This document shows, one piece after another, positions 11,553-22,899 of a DNA stretch of 64,000 nt (positions are counted from its first letter, which is position 1; every line of letters starts with the position of its first letter). The DNA comes from Diphasiastrum complanatum. Its lineage: Eukaryota > Streptophyta > Lycopodiopsida > Lycopodiales > Lycopodiaceae. The position numbers and the translations under genes are program-made. Location of the stretch: positions 11,801,552 to 11,865,551 of the forward strand of contig CM055098.1 in NCBI GenBank assembly GCA_029204225.1, read 5' to 3'. Under the pieces are notes generated by a model, which searched no databases, was not told the DNA's origin, and saw nothing but the letters and a program-made list of their open reading frames with translations.

Positions 11553-12360
11553 CTCAATCTAACCCTAAAATGCAATTTTAATCCTATTCATTCCAAAACA
11601 AGATGCCTAATGCAAGCTGACATCCATGCTACAATCTGAAAAATTGGCATAGCTCCTCGACAACGTCGCCAAAATTGTAGTGGCTTTATCTCCTATCCTA
11701 TCCTCAACCCAAGATCCAAGCACACAAGCATCAAGGAGATGAAGTTAGTCGTCACATGCAGAAGTTCGATCCCATGAGAGAGATAGCATAAATCAAATCC
11801 AGCATGCATAGATGATCCACAATTAGCTCTAAGATCCATTAACACTAGGCATTAACCCTACACATTAATCCTAAATCCACAATGATGATAGCTTACCCTT
11901 CTCTCTCTCCCTTTCTCTCGCACAAAAAGCATAAGAAGTAGCAATTCCAATAAGCTTCAGATCCAACAATTAGCAAATACAAAGAAAAATGAGAAATGGA
12001 GGAAAAGAGATAAACAAAACCCAAGAGCAAGGACATTTACAAGTCCATTCCATAAAAGAGCCAATCTGCTTGTATTGAAATGAAGATGAAAATATGTACA
12101 ACGATTCGAAATTGCTAGTTATATAGGAAATTCAGGAGATGGCCGCCCCATTTCCTATTGGCCAATTCCTGCCTCCCTAACTATTCAGGTTTAAAAAAGA
12201 GTGGGAATCCATTCAATAATTAGAGGGAACCAATTTGAAATTGAAACTTGGTGAGAACCCCTATTTTATTCACTAACTTGATATTTAGGCCCCGAGACAT
12301 TAAAAGTTCCGCAAAAAGGCCTAAAGTCCTTTTATTAACTTGTAACTAATCAAATAACTA
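11553..12360 (-). mobile_element. Gypsy-type LTR and PBS scrap
   Basis: On the minus strand an LTR-like sequence ends in CTACA at 11676 and is followed within a few bases by TTTTGGCGACGTTGTCGAGG (PBS about 11654-11671). This resembles the TGGCGCCGTTGCCGGGGA junction that follows the 5' LTR of plant Athila-type gypsy elements. Only about 100 bp of the internal region remain. The outer LTR edge is not resolved; 12360 is approximate. Confidence 0.55.
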
Positions 12361-12718
12361 TGTGATCATTGGGTTGGAGTTACACACGTAGGGTGCCAAA
12401 TCCCTCTCACTTATTAACTAGGGTAAGGGTTGCCTTGGGATCCACAAACCCTCCAACATCCAAACCTAAATTCAAACTTTGGTTTCCCTCCATAATGAAA
12501 AACCCTACTATTATTGTGACTAGATTCAATGTCTCTGCTACTCAAATTGAATCTCTCCAAAACTTGTGTTCTACACTTTCCCACACTTTTCAAAAGTGTT
12601 TACTCAAATGCTTTTAGACTAATATAACTTTGAAAAGTCAAACTCTAAGTCTAATATGAAATTGAAATTGGCCTCAATTGCCATATGTAGTAGATTTGAC
12701 TAAACTAGTTGAAATCTC

Positions 12719-13108
12719 TCACACTCCCTCTTCAACTAGTTTAAGCATAGACTTTGATAACACTCCAAGTGATGCCCTATGCTTTATATTAACGTCCTTT
12801 GCGAATGCTTTGGTAAAGATATCAGCTACACATTCCCTTGAAGAAACATGTTGAAGCTCCACCTCCTTTGCCATGACTTGCTGCCTCACAAAGTGATATG
12901 CCACCTCAATGTCCTTGCTCCTAGCATGAAATATAGGATTGTTTGCCAAGTTGTGGGCTGATAGGTTGTCACAAAAGATGATTGGGCTCTCTGAAAAATC
13001 CAACAAGTAAATATCCTTGATCCATACCATCTCCTTTGTGTAATGTGTAAGAGCTTTGTACTCGGCCTCACTAGATGACAATGAGATAGTGGCTTGTTTC
13101 TTTGACAT
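12719..13108 (-). pseudogene. Copia RNase H, element B
   Basis: The frame carries the copia RNase H signature SKKQATISLSSSEAEYKAL, the second Asp block FCDNLSAHNLANNPIFHARS, and the C-terminal VADIFTKAFAKD, ending LKLVEEGV exactly at the purine tract before the LTR. The upstream part that should join it to reverse transcriptase is interrupted by a stop at about 13110. RNase H would degrade the RNA strand during reverse transcription. Confidence 0.85.
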
Positions 13109-13119
13109 CTATAATATAG

Positions 13120-14160
13120 CTCCATCACCTATGAGAATACAATATGCACTTATGGATTTCCTATCCATTTTATCTCTAGCATATTCTGAATCTGAAAATC
13201 CAAATAAGTTAGATGAGGGATTCAACACAATAGCTTAGATTTGGTCTTGTAATGGTTAGATAGATGAGTGAACCAACTAGCCTCCTATAGAAAGTAATGT
13301 CCTTGAAGGATCTTTCATTACCTCTTATAGTTAGCTTTACATGAGACTCCATAGGTGTATCCATAGGTGTATCACAAGATTTTGCATCTACCATATGAGA
13401 TCTTTCTAGAATAAAATTAGCATACTTCTCTTAACAAATGAAAGTAGATTGAGAAGATCTAATCACGTCTATTCCTAAAATGTAATGCAAGTGACCAAGA
13501 TCATGCACCTCAAATTCCTTCTTAAGAGCACTCTTGATATCCTCCACATCTTGATTATCTCCACCACTCAAGATGATATCATCCACATAGATTAGCAAGA
13601 TGGTAACATCATTTCCAACAAACCTATTATAAAGTAAATGATTATACTAACTCATAACAAAGCCTTGAGAGAGTCAAAAAGTGTTAAGCCTAGCATACCA
13701 GTCCTTGGTGCTTGCTTAAGGCCATACTAACTCTTTTGTAGAAGACACACATGATTTGGCTTTGTAGGTCAAATATAGCTCTCAGGTTGTTCCATGTAAA
13801 CTTCCACCTCAAGATCACCATTCAAAAATGCATTTGTAAATGTCCAATTGCCATAGATCCCATACATAAAGAGTAGCAAGAGAAATGATGACCCAAATAC
13901 TCACCATCTTTGCCACAGGTGCAAAGGTTTTATCATAGTCAATACCATGTTCTTGAGCATATTTTTTTGCCACCAACCTTGCCTTGTACTTGTTGATAGA
14001 TCCATCTTGGTTTGTCTTCACCTTGAAGATCTATTCACATCCAATAGCTTCTTGTCCTCAGGTAAATCCACCAATCTCCATGTTCCATTTTTCATAAGAG
14101 CTTGATACTCAAGATCCATTGCTTGGATCCACTCCTCTTTGTTCCTTGCTTTATCTACAC
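13120..14160 (-). pseudogene. Copia reverse transcriptase fragments, element B
   Basis: Four pieces in different frames: NKEEWIQAMDLEYQALMKNGTW at about 14150, INKYKARLVAKKYAQEHGIDY and TFAPVAKM at about 13990, then CDTPMDTPME and RRLVGSLIYLTITRPN at about 13375-13210. The YVDD region, at about 13590 on the minus strand, is degraded by shifts. The enzyme is not functional. Confidence 0.8.
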
Positions 14161-14164
14161 ATGG

Positions 14165-14320
14165 TAATAGATGGAATGAACAAAACATCCTCCAAATGAA
14201 CATTCCTATTTATAGAGAGAGAAATAGGAATTGTGCCAATACCTTTGATTGCACACTCACCATCATTGGCTGTGTAGATCACCCTCTTGTCATCTCCATA
14301 TGCAAATGTTTTCAAAAGTA
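14165..14320 (-). pseudogene. Copia protease end fused to RT by deletion
   Basis: Minus-strand translation gives a copia protease C-terminal segment (NDGECAIKGIGTIPISLSIN, then NVHLEDVLFIPS) and then jumps directly into the start of the reverse transcriptase region (DKARNKEEW). The whole integrase has been lost at this junction. Confidence 0.65.
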
Positions 14321-14778
14321 AATCACAAAGATATGAAACCTCTCAATTCTCTTCTAGCACTTATACCAAGCAAATCAACACGTAGAGTAGTGAAATCTTG
14401 ATCAGCCTATGATCTATTCTCAATATAATGACTCTTGACACTTCCTAAGATTAAAACACACTCAAATGAAGTTCAGTAACCTCACAATCTAGAGATCCAA
14501 TCAAAATTAGGGTTTTGACAAAATCACAAAAAGTTATTATTTCAATTTCTACATGCAATTGTCTAAAACTTGATATGTTTGTAGCCACCACTCAAGCTTT
14601 TTCAATGCTCTAAAAATCGGCCAAATCCAGTAAGTATGGTGTGAAATCGGAATTGATCAAGAATATAAACCTATTTTGAGTTTTGATCTACAAAAAATCC
14701 AATCTACATATGCAAGAAACTCGATTTTGGTGTAGAATCCAATCTAGCATGCTCTACATTGATATCCTATCTTTCATG
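14321..14778. other. No gene; possible minus-strand PBS
   Basis: No coding frame. A minus-strand PBS-like string TGGTATAAGTGC occurs at about 14357-14368, so part of this stretch may be an old LTR. Confidence 0.35.
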
Positions 14779-15546
14779 CTAGGAGCAAGCATATTGAGAT
14801 ACAATATCATTTTGTGAGGGAGCGAGTCATTACAAAGGAGGTGGAGCTTAAACATGTGTCTTCAAGGGAATTTGTAGCTAATATCTTCACCAAAGCATTG
14901 GGAAAAGACTTGTTCATGAAGCATAGGACTTCACTTGGAGTATTATCAAAGTCTATGCTAAAACTAGTTGAAGAGGGAGTGTGAAAGATTCAACTAGTTT
15001 CATCACATTTTGCAATATTTCCATATTTGGCATATTGAGGCCAAAACTTATTTTAGACTTAGAGGTTGACTTTTCAAAGTTCATTAGTCTAAATTTCATT
15101 TGAATAAACACTTTTTGAAAGTGTGGGAAAGATAGAATGCGAGTTTGAGTAGATTCAATTTGAATAAGTTGGGTACATTGAATCTAGACCCAAAATTGGT
15201 AGGGTTAGCATTTTGGTGGGAAAGCCAAGTGGCCAAATAAGATTTGGACCTGTTATAAATGGATGTAACTCATGGAGAGAGTCATCTTCTCTCTTCTCTA
15301 TCTCATTTCATGCTTATACATGGTTCTCTTGGGTTCTACTATCCATTGGTGCACTATCTTGGTGATTGCTTGCAATTCTATGTGTAGAATGATCTATATT
15401 TGCTATTCTTGGATCCACACGTGCGAAATACAGTAGCTTGCTGGTTTTGTACGGACAGCAATAATACATAATCATTTCATTCAAGTTTGATCAAGTTCTA
15501 TTAGTGTTTGCATCTCAAATTGTGTGTAGACGCTGATTTTTCTACA
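14779..15546 (+). mobile_element. Copia element C: RNase H C-terminus plus 3' LTR
   Basis: The frame opens ARSKHIEIQYHFVRERV and ends LKLVEEGV at about 14985, the last 68 codons of a copia RNase H. The LTR begins TGTGAAAGATT at 14980, overlapping the stop region, and ends in CTACA at 15546 (567 bp). It is the same LTR family as element B on the opposite strand. Confidence 0.8.
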
Positions 15547-15628
15547 TTGGTGAAATTGGTAGTGTATTTCTCTTTCTAACCAAAGATCATTCAAGTAGAT
15601 TGGATCTTAAGATTCTGAAACCTTTCAC

Positions 15629-15809
15629 ATTGTACGTGGATGATTTAATTATTACAGGAAGTAATGAGAGCTTAATTGATGAAATCAAATCATATTTTTT
15701 CAATGCTTTTGACATGAGCGATCTAGGATTGATGCACTATTGTCTTGGCATTGAAGTATGGCAAAAAGAAGACGTGGCCTTTCTTACACAAAACAAATAT
15801 GCATGAGAT
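15629..15809 (+). pseudogene. Element E reverse transcriptase, segment 1
   Basis: YVDDLIITGSNESLIDEI carries the YVDD catalytic box. It is followed by MSDLGLMHYCLGIEVWQKED, nearly identical to element D. The frame is closed by TGA at 15805, at the insertion point. Confidence 0.85.
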
Positions 15810-16326
15810 GTCGCAGAAGCTTTTTCTTTGTGTTTCGTGTTCGTCATCTCTTCTGATTCGCGAACAATTTTTTGTCTTCGATTTTTCTTTTCGTGTGAAA
15901 GCTCTTACGGGATCCCAGACACTCGACTACGCATCACAGAACATATTTTATTCTAGCAATCAAGACACATGGCACAAGACCAAGAGATACACAAAATAGA
16001 GCTATTATATTGTCAATTTTGGTTTTAGAGCAAGATTGTCAATGTCTCATCGTTGGCGGAATGACTCTCTGCTCTTTCGTTGTGTTCTGCTCATTGGCAT
16101 ACTTTCATGCACAGCTATGGTGTTTTTGTTTTCTTACTCTATTCGCTACGTCTCTCTCCGTTTCTTACAGATCTCTGTATTCACTGTCTCTCTTCTTTTT
16201 CTCTTCTTCTTCTTACATGGTTATGATCCAGAGAGGATCGCTTATACCTCCATTATGTGGAGTTTACAAGATAGCTAAACGTAGAATCACAAGACTAGTT
16301 AACGCTAATCAACGTTAGTTAGTCTC
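15810..16326. mobile_element. 517-bp insertion with GAGAT target duplication
   Basis: The sequence interrupts the element E reverse transcriptase and is flanked by GAGAT at 15805-15809 and 16327-16331. No inverted termini, LTR signature or poly-A tail is seen. It contains an 80-codon ATG frame at 16036-16278 with two strongly hydrophobic stretches (CVLLIGILSCTAMVFLF and VFTVSLLFLFFFL). The source element type is not recognised; a solo LTR or transduced sequence is possible. Confidence 0.6.
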
Positions 16327-16487
16327 GAGATTTGCTTTATAAGTTCAATATGCAGGATTGCAAGCCTTTGAGTACACCTATGGACGTCAACATGAAGCTT
16401 ACTGCATATGATGAATCTGAGAAAGTGGATGCTTATTTGTATAGACAGTTGGTGGGTAGTTTGATTTATTTGACACACACACGACCT
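16327..16487 (+). pseudogene. Element E reverse transcriptase, segment 2
   Basis: Continues the reverse transcriptase directly after the first insertion: DLLYKFNMQDCKPLSTPMDV and YRQLVGSLIYLTHTRP, matching the minus-strand element D at 18.6 kb. It is interrupted in the THTRPD codons by the gypsy derivative. Confidence 0.85.
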
Positions 16488-17530
16488 AAGGATCGCCTTA
16501 TGAAGATCTGACTAGATCATGCTGCAAAACAACCAAAAGGACACCTGTGGAACAAAACCACCCATCCAAACCTAGATCCCTCCTGGAGTTTTCTCATGGA
16601 CCTAGCCCCCAAGCCATAGTGAAGAACCCAAGAGAGAGGAGGAGAAACTGGCTCAAGAAACTAAATTTTCAATAGGAGGATGGGTGAGTTTCCAATGGAC
16701 ATATTCTCCTCATGAGAGAGAGAATATTTTTCCTAGGATCCCCATGCAACCTATATTGAGCTATTGACCTCCTATTCTTGCATAAAAGCAGTCATTCACT
16801 ATGCATGTGCTCCTATGTCCAATTATAGGTCTGGGCTCTCATATAATTATTAATCACTTTACAGGCCAAGCCCGGAATGACGAGGCATAACTAATAACCA
16901 TATACACATGGAGTGACCAGCTATCCATGTCAGGGATTATTTCGATTTTCTTATATGGGACATGGACGTAACATTCTTCCCCCCTTAAACCAGTTCTGTC
17001 CTCAGAACGAGTAACTAGGGAAAACCCAATTTGTATGCTTTTCACTCTTCCCATGAATCATTATCCTCAATTTGACCAACCAACCTAAGCAAGCACACAG
17101 AGATAGAACAATTTCTCAATTGTTTATCTCTGATCCTGAGTACTCATTCAGGGTCCAAAGGTACATTGAGCGATATGAAGAACCCAAAAGAGAGAGGAGG
17201 AGAAATTGGCTCAAGAAACTGAATTCCCAATAGGAGGATGGGCAAGTTTCCAATGGACATATTCTCCTCATGAGAGAGAGAGTATTCCCCTAGGATCCCC
17301 ATGCAACCTATATTGAGGTATTGACCTCCTATTCTTGCATTAAGACAGTCATTCACTATGCATGTGCTCCTATGTCCAATTATAGGTCTGGGCCCTCATA
17401 TGATTATTAATTACTTTACAGGCCAAGCCCGGAATGACGAGGCATAACCAATAACCATATGCACCTGGAATGACCGGCTATCCACGTTAGGAATTATTTC
17501 TATTCCCTTATACAAGACATGGACATAACA
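16488..17530 (-). mobile_element. Gypsy element reduced to two LTRs and 202 internal bases
   Basis: LTR-like direct repeats at 16620-16973 and 17176-17530 (minus-strand start TGTTAYGTCCATGTC) bracket 202 bases. On the minus strand those bases encode the very end of a gypsy polyprotein (LDPE, VLRIRDKQLRN-like, a chromodomain-like tail) and then a purine tract GGTTTAAGGGGGGAAGAA just before the 3' LTR. The 3' LTR probably extends to 16488. The host bases CACGACCT are duplicated at 16480-16487 and 17531-17538. A deletion joined the inside of the 5' LTR to the end of pol. Confidence 0.7.
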
Positions 17531-17655
17531 CACGACCTGATATTTCTTATGATGTTGGTGTTGTTAGTCAATTTATTCAAAATCCTAGTCAAGCACACTG
17601 GAAATCTGCTAGACGTATTCTCAGATACATTCGAGGGACATTGAATTTTGGTTTG
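17531..17655 (+). pseudogene. Element E reverse transcriptase/RNase H linker, segment 3
   Basis: Encodes PDISYDVGVVSQFIQNPSQA and SARRILRYIRGTLNF, the link between copia reverse transcriptase and RNase H. It stops at the GTTTG target site of element D and resumes at 23149. Confidence 0.85.
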
Positions 17656-17916
17656 TGTCAAGAATTAGATATGCAACATCAAGCATTCACCATAAGCAAT
17701 CACCACAAAAAGGCGGAAGAAGAACACGCATTGTCACTCTATCACACTAACTCAAACAGAATGTAAAATGTACAAGTAAATCCTAAACCCTGATAGAGAG
17801 AGAAAACCTACGAGTAGACTAATAGACTAGCCTACGGCTATTGACAGTTGGTCACAGTTGTCAACATTAATGTGCATTGTAAACAATAACAATGAAGTTT
17901 ATCATTGATTTCTAAC
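17656..17916 (-). repeat. 3' LTR of element D
   Basis: 261 bp, minus strand TGTTAGAAATC to AATTCTTGACA, obeying the TG..CA rule. It is preceded by the purine tract CATTGAGGGAGAG. It differs from the 5' LTR by a roughly 12-base indel and scattered substitutions. Confidence 0.92.
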
Positions 17917-18208
17917 ACTCTCCCTCAATGATAAAATTACATTTTTCTATCCCTAATAGAGTACGAAACCTCTCAAATTTACATCTACCTAATGACTTCT
18001 TAGAAATATTTGCCTTTTGATCTTCAGATTTACAAAAAACAAGATCAATGGCTCCATCAAGAATTTTCTCTCGAACAAAATGGTAGTGTATTTCGATGTG
18101 CTTGGTTCGAGCATGTAAAATTGGATTTTTGGCAAGGTGAATGCAACTTTGATTATCACAAGATATAGTAGTCGCATCCACCTGTGGTTGACTTGAATCC
18201 ACAAGCAA
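17912..18208 (-). pseudogene. Element D RNase H, C-terminal part
   Basis: Carries QPQVDATTISCDNQSCIHLA, then HARTKHIEIHYHFVREKI, the conserved copia RNase H C-terminal half. It ends GIEKCNFIIEGEC at the purine tract. The frame differs from the upstream piece; a shift and a stop near 18220 separate them. Confidence 0.88.
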
Positions 18209-18227
18209 TTCTCATAACCATACCTTC

Positions 18228-19241
18228 TTATGTAGCATTGCTGAGTGCTCGATATTCAGCTTCCGTCGATGATAAGACTACTGTAGGTTGCTTTTTGCTA
18301 CTCCATGAAATTGCAACTGTACCATAACTGAATGTATGACCACTTGTAGATCTTCTGCCATCAATATTACCTGTCCAATCGGCATATGTATAGCCTATCA
18401 ACATTGGCATTTTAGGCTGATCATACTTTAAACTAAAATTCAATGTCTCTCGAATGTATCTGAGAATACGTTTAGCAGACTTCCAGTGTGCTTGACTAGG
18501 ATCTTGCATAAATTGACAAACAGCACCAACAGCATAAGAAATATCAGGTCGTGTGTGTGTCAAATAAATCAAACTACCCACCAGTTGTCTATACAAATAA
18601 GCATCCACTTTCTCAGATTCATCATATGCAATAAGCTTCATGTTGACATCCATAGGTGTACTCAAAGGCTTACAATCTTGCATATTGAACTTATAAAGCA
18701 AATCTCGTGCATATTTGCTTTGTGTAAGAAAGATCGTGTCTTCCTTTTGCCATACTTCAATGCCAAGACAATAGTGCATCAATCCTAGATCACTCATGTC
18801 AAAAGCTTTGGAAAGATCTGATCTTATTTCATCAATTAAGCTCTCATTACTTCCTATAATAATCAAATCATCCACGTACAACACAATGAACACTATATCT
18901 GAATCTTGCCTTAGAATGTAAAGATTAGGATCAACATCACTCTTTATCATTCCCCTTCGCTTGAAGTGTTCATCAATGCAAGAGTACCACGCCTGTGGTG
19001 CTTGCTTCAATCCACAAATGGCTTTGTTGAGCTTACAAATGAGATGCTCTCTCCCTGGCTCAACAAATCCTTGAGGTTGTACTAAGTACACCTCTTCATC
19101 CAGCACTCCATTAAGAAAAGCAGATTTAACGTCCATTTGCTGGATTTTCCAACCATAGAAAGTAGAAATAACAATGATAGAACGTATAGTTACCATCTTA
19201 GCTACGGGTGCGAAGGTTTCTTCAAAATCAATACCTTCTTG
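18228..19241 (-). pseudogene. Element D reverse transcriptase and RNase H N-terminus
   Basis: The frame contains TFAPVAKMVTIRSI, AFLNGVLDEEVYLVQPQGF, KLNKAICGLKQAPQAWY, the catalytic YVDDLIIIGSNE, HYCLGIEVWQKE, then RRQLVGSLIYL-type and ADWTGNIDGRRSTSGHTFSY, and ends in VVLSSTEAEYRALSNAT. Polymerase and start-of-RNase H motifs are complete. Only one TAG near 19243 separates it from the upstream frame. Confidence 0.92.
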
Positions 19242-20174
19242 CTACTCAAATCCTCTCGCAACCAACCGTGCTTTATACTTGTTGAGTTGCCTATCAGCTC
19301 CATATTTGATCTTGTATATCCATTTGCAAGTGATAGACGTCTTACCATCAGGTAGCTCAACCAAGTTCCACGTCCTATTTTTTGATATAGCTTCCATTTC
19401 TGTTTCCATAGCTTCACGCCACTCCTTGTGCTCCTTTGCTTTATCAAAAGTTTTTGGTTCCTGAGCCTTGAGCACAGAACCCATTAGGGCTAGATTCATC
19501 TCTAATCTTGCAGGAGGTTTTCTATTTCTGCTTGATCTTCTAAGCTCTCCCTGCTCACTTGATTCGGGAGTATCTCCCTTATTAGCATCACTTGTTACTG
19601 ACAAGTACCACTTAGGCATTCTCCTAGGAATCTCATTATTGACCCTATCTTTTTCCATTGGCTCTTCCATATCGACACCAACTTCTTCCTTCACTTGCAC
19701 TTTAGCTTTATCATCAAAGGGATCAATTGTCAATTTTATTTGGTCATTTTGACCCATCTCATCAAAACTAGCATCTCTGGAAATCACGATCTTTTGTGCA
19801 TCTGTGTCATATATCCTGTATGCCTTGGCTCTTTCATCATATCCAAGGAAAATACACTTAACAGCTTTTGCATCCAACTTCTTTCGTCTTTCATCAGGTA
19901 CATGAGCGTAAGCATCACAACCAAATATTCGTAAACGAGAAACATTAGGTTTCTTTCTAGTAAAAGCTTCGTAAGGTGTCTTAGCCTCCACGGACTTTGT
20001 AGGACACCGATTCAAGATATGAGTAGCTGTGTTGCATGCTTCTGCCCAAAAAGTATTTGGCAAACCCTTGCTCTTAAGCATTGCCCTAGCCATCTCCAGA
20101 ATGGATCTAGAACTCCGTTCTGTTGTGGTGAATAGGGTGTAGTGGTTTGTCTCTTGATCCCCTGATCCTTGCAA
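19242..20174 (-). pseudogene. Element D integrase C-terminal region and start of reverse transcriptase
   Basis: Carries ARAMLKSKGLPNTFWAEA, NRCPTKSVEAKTPYEAF, RLRIFGCDAYAHVPDERRKK and CIFLGYDERAKAYRIY, the copia integrase C-terminal block. A basic linker (RRSSRNRKPPAR) follows, then the start of reverse transcriptase WREAMETEMEAISKNRTW and YKARLVARGFE. The catalytic Glu region of integrase is split by a frameshift against the next upstream frame. Confidence 0.9.
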
Positions 20175-21288
20175 AAATTTATAAACTCTGTTGAGAAATA
20201 CTCACCGCCATAATCTAATCTGAGGGTCTTAATATAGCAACCTGTTTGTTTTTCAACTAGAGCCTTGAACTCTTTAAACTTGGCAAAAGCATCAGATTTC
20301 TTGCTTATGAAATAAATCCAGATATGTCTACTATAGTCATCAATGAATGTGATGAAATAGTAACAACCACTAATGGACCTAGTTTGTATTGGTCCCCACA
20401 GATCACTATGAACAAGATCAAGAATGTCATTGGCTCTTCTTGTTCCATCTTTGGGAAATCTCTCTCTATGCTGTTTTCCCAAAATGCAACCCTCACAAAT
20501 TTTTCCTTCAAAAGAGATATCAGGCAATCCAACAACTAGATTACCTCTTTTAAGGATTTGCAAGCTTTGAGCACTAATATGACCAAACCTTTGATGCCAA
20601 AGATCACTTCGACTATCAACAGTGCTTACCATAGCTTGAGTAAAAGATCTCGCATTCAATTTGTAGAGTCGATTACCGTTGACTCTAGCTCCTGTAGCAA
20701 TCACTTTGTAGTGATTCTTGATGTCTTTGACAAGACATTTGTCACTGTCAAACTCAACCTTGAGTTGTTGATCAGCCATCATCCCAACAGATAGTAGATT
20801 GTTAGCTAATCCAGGTACATATTGCACATTGCTTATATGCTTTATCTTCCTGTTGGCTAACTTCACTGGTACCACTCCAACTCCTTTAACAGATAGCAAT
20901 TTGCCATCAGCTTGTCCAACTTCATCACCATTGTCAGTTTTCTTGAGTTTTGAAAACCACTCTTTCCTTGAAGTCATGTGCTTGGATGCACCACTATCAA
21001 TGTACAAGGTATCCTTAGCTTCATCACTTGTCATTAATGTTGTAATGAACAATTTTGAACTCTCACCTGTGTCATCTTCATATTGATCATCATTGTATTG
21101 ATATTGATCAGTATAATTGTCTTCATAATAATAGTCATCAAATTGATGTTGATCAGCATAATTTCCCGCTTGCCATTTGTCTTTTCTTTGTTCCATCTCC
21201 TTCTGTTTCTTGAAGCATTTACGCTCCTAGTGACCAGGTTTGTTGTAGTACCTACAATTTCCAAGTTTATTTTGTCTTGAATAGCCAC
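20012..21288 (-). pseudogene. Element D protease and integrase core
   Basis: Starts in a Tyr/Asp-rich linker after the Gag zinc knuckle. It then shows the protease motif LYIDSGASKHMTSRKEW, the integrase zinc segment LWHQRFGHISAQSL...CEGCILGKQHRERF, and the core motifs VHSDLWGPI, TFIDDYSRHIW, LRLDYGGEY and TPYSPQQNGV. Asp residues one and two are retained; the Glu lies across the frameshift into the next frame. The knuckle itself, near 21220, is damaged (CFKKC-type remnant, then a stop). Confidence 0.9.
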
Positions 21289-21441
21289 GTCTTTGACCTC
21301 GGTCTTGATTCCAATTACCTCGATTCAGACTATCATTTATTGCTCATGAAATTGTTGAAATGATCCTCGGCTTGAGTTATCTCCTCTTGATTGATACTTT
21401 CCACGGTCAAATCCTCCACCTCGTCCTGTAACTACAAGAGC

Positions 21442-22045
21442 TTATTCATAGCTCCTGTTACGATGATTCAAGTTCTCTTGACGTTGCTCTTCTTGCAAAA
21501 GCAATCCACCTAGTTCTTCATAGGTTGGAAGATTTTCTCTTGTGGCTATACTCGTCACAAACATCTGATGTGACTCACTCAGACTATTCAATGTCAATTG
21601 CACGATCTCACGATCTTGTACTCGCTCTCCAACTGCTACTAATTGATCACGGATCTCTTTGATCTTCAGTTTGTGATCGGCAATAGTTGCACCATCATCC
21701 ATCTGCAATGTATGCAACTTTATCTTTAAAAATAGTATTCGAGATGTATTTCTCGTTTCAAACAATGCCTTCAATGTATCCCATGTTTGGTCCTTCTGAA
21801 TCTGAAATATAGGAAATAATTGCATCTCTAACTAATAAGTTGATGACATTTTGGGCTTTCTGTCTTCTCCTATCAAATGCCTACTGATCTTCTTCAATCA
21901 TTGGCCTTGTCTCTTCACCTATCACGATCTCTCATAGCTCCTTTTCCATCAAAATGTTCTTCAGCTTGAATTTTCAAACTGCATAGTTGCCGGCACCTTC
22001 CAATTTGCTTGACTCATTAAGAATACTCTCGTTTAGAGTTGCCAT
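21442..22045 (-). pseudogene. Element D Gag
   Basis: ATG at 22045 opens MATLNESILNESSKLEG followed by a KFKLKNILMEKE Gag signature, broken by stops. The open part (21825-21442) carries WDTLKALFETRNTSRILFLK, LHTLQMDDGATIADH and LPTYEELGGLLLQEEQRQE, typical UBN2 Gag. A closely related Gag lies at 61995-62480 and shows what the damaged codons were. Confidence 0.85.
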
Positions 22046-22887
22046 TACTGGATAGATGAGTCTAGATCACAAAATTTATTCACACCACAGAATTGTGATT
22101 TTTTTGGTTGTACTCCTGATATCGGTATGACGTGCGGGTGCACGACTGCTCGGGATTATCTTTACCTCTGGTGCGTTGCTCCGATATTGGTACTGATATG
22201 TGATATCGGTATGACGCACGGATGTACGACTGCTCTTGGTTTTATTTAGTCGATCCGATATTGATACGGATATGATATATCTGTATGACGTGCAGATGTA
22301 CGACTGCTCAAGATTTTTCCTACCTCTGGCGCGTCAATCCAATATTGGTACGAAAAAAATTAAAAATAGAGAGAATATAAGAACTTTCAGAGGGAATATT
22401 TTAGATTCCCCGCTTCGGCGAGGCGGCTATGCTACCTCCTCTTTGCAAAGATTTCGAAATGTGTGATCGTTCAAAAGATAGAGATCCATAATGTGAAAAG
22501 TATGAAGTCTTCTAACTCTGAATGGTAGTACTAGACACTGTCTAACGTGATTTGCGGTACTCCAAATAGACAAATGAGAGATTTCTTGGCAAACCTCTCA
22601 CACAAGTAGCACTTTCCACAATAACTAAGAAGTATTGTAAAAATCTCCCCCACTCAACAGATTTTCAATCTGTCTGATGCTGCCCTGGCCTTTCTGATGC
22701 CTCCGAGACTGTGCTTTCGTTTCCCACTGATGATTCTGAGCTCCAACCCTACAAAATACACCGAAGAAGAATTTCTTCCAGTTGTTTTTGTCTCTCCAAG
22801 ATTTTTCCTCCCGTGAAGGACTTTCTCACTTCGTTGCGAAGCTTGTGACAAGTTGTATCCACTGATCAGGCACACAGGACTATCGCT
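22046..22887 (-). other. Leader of element D with a threefold tandem repeat
   Basis: Non-coding interval between PBS and gag. At 22118-22345 it holds three imperfect units of about 72 to 84 bp, each beginning around GATATCGGTATGACG and containing CGACTGCTC. The same array is in the related copy at 62551-62800. Its position suggests a promoter, packaging or translation-control role, but that is inference. Confidence 0.65.
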
Positions 22888-22899
22888 GCTCTGATACCA
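22888..22899 (-). promoter_or_regulatory. Primer-binding site of element D
   Basis: Minus strand TGGTATCAGAGC directly follows the 5' LTR end; complementary to initiator-Met tRNA. Confidence 0.88.

Larger units (their letters stand above)
12361..14320 (-). mobile_element. Copia element B, internally deleted
   Basis: Minus-strand order: a protease end (14165-14320), reverse transcriptase pieces, RNase H, a purine tract at 12721-12733 and about 360 bp of 3' LTR (12361-12720). The LTR resembles 14980-15546 (element C): both begin TGTGARAGATT and share TTAGACTTAGAG and GACTTTTCAAAGTT. Gag and integrase are missing. PBS-like TGGTATAAGTGC at about 14357-14368 may be its primer site. Confidence 0.7.
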
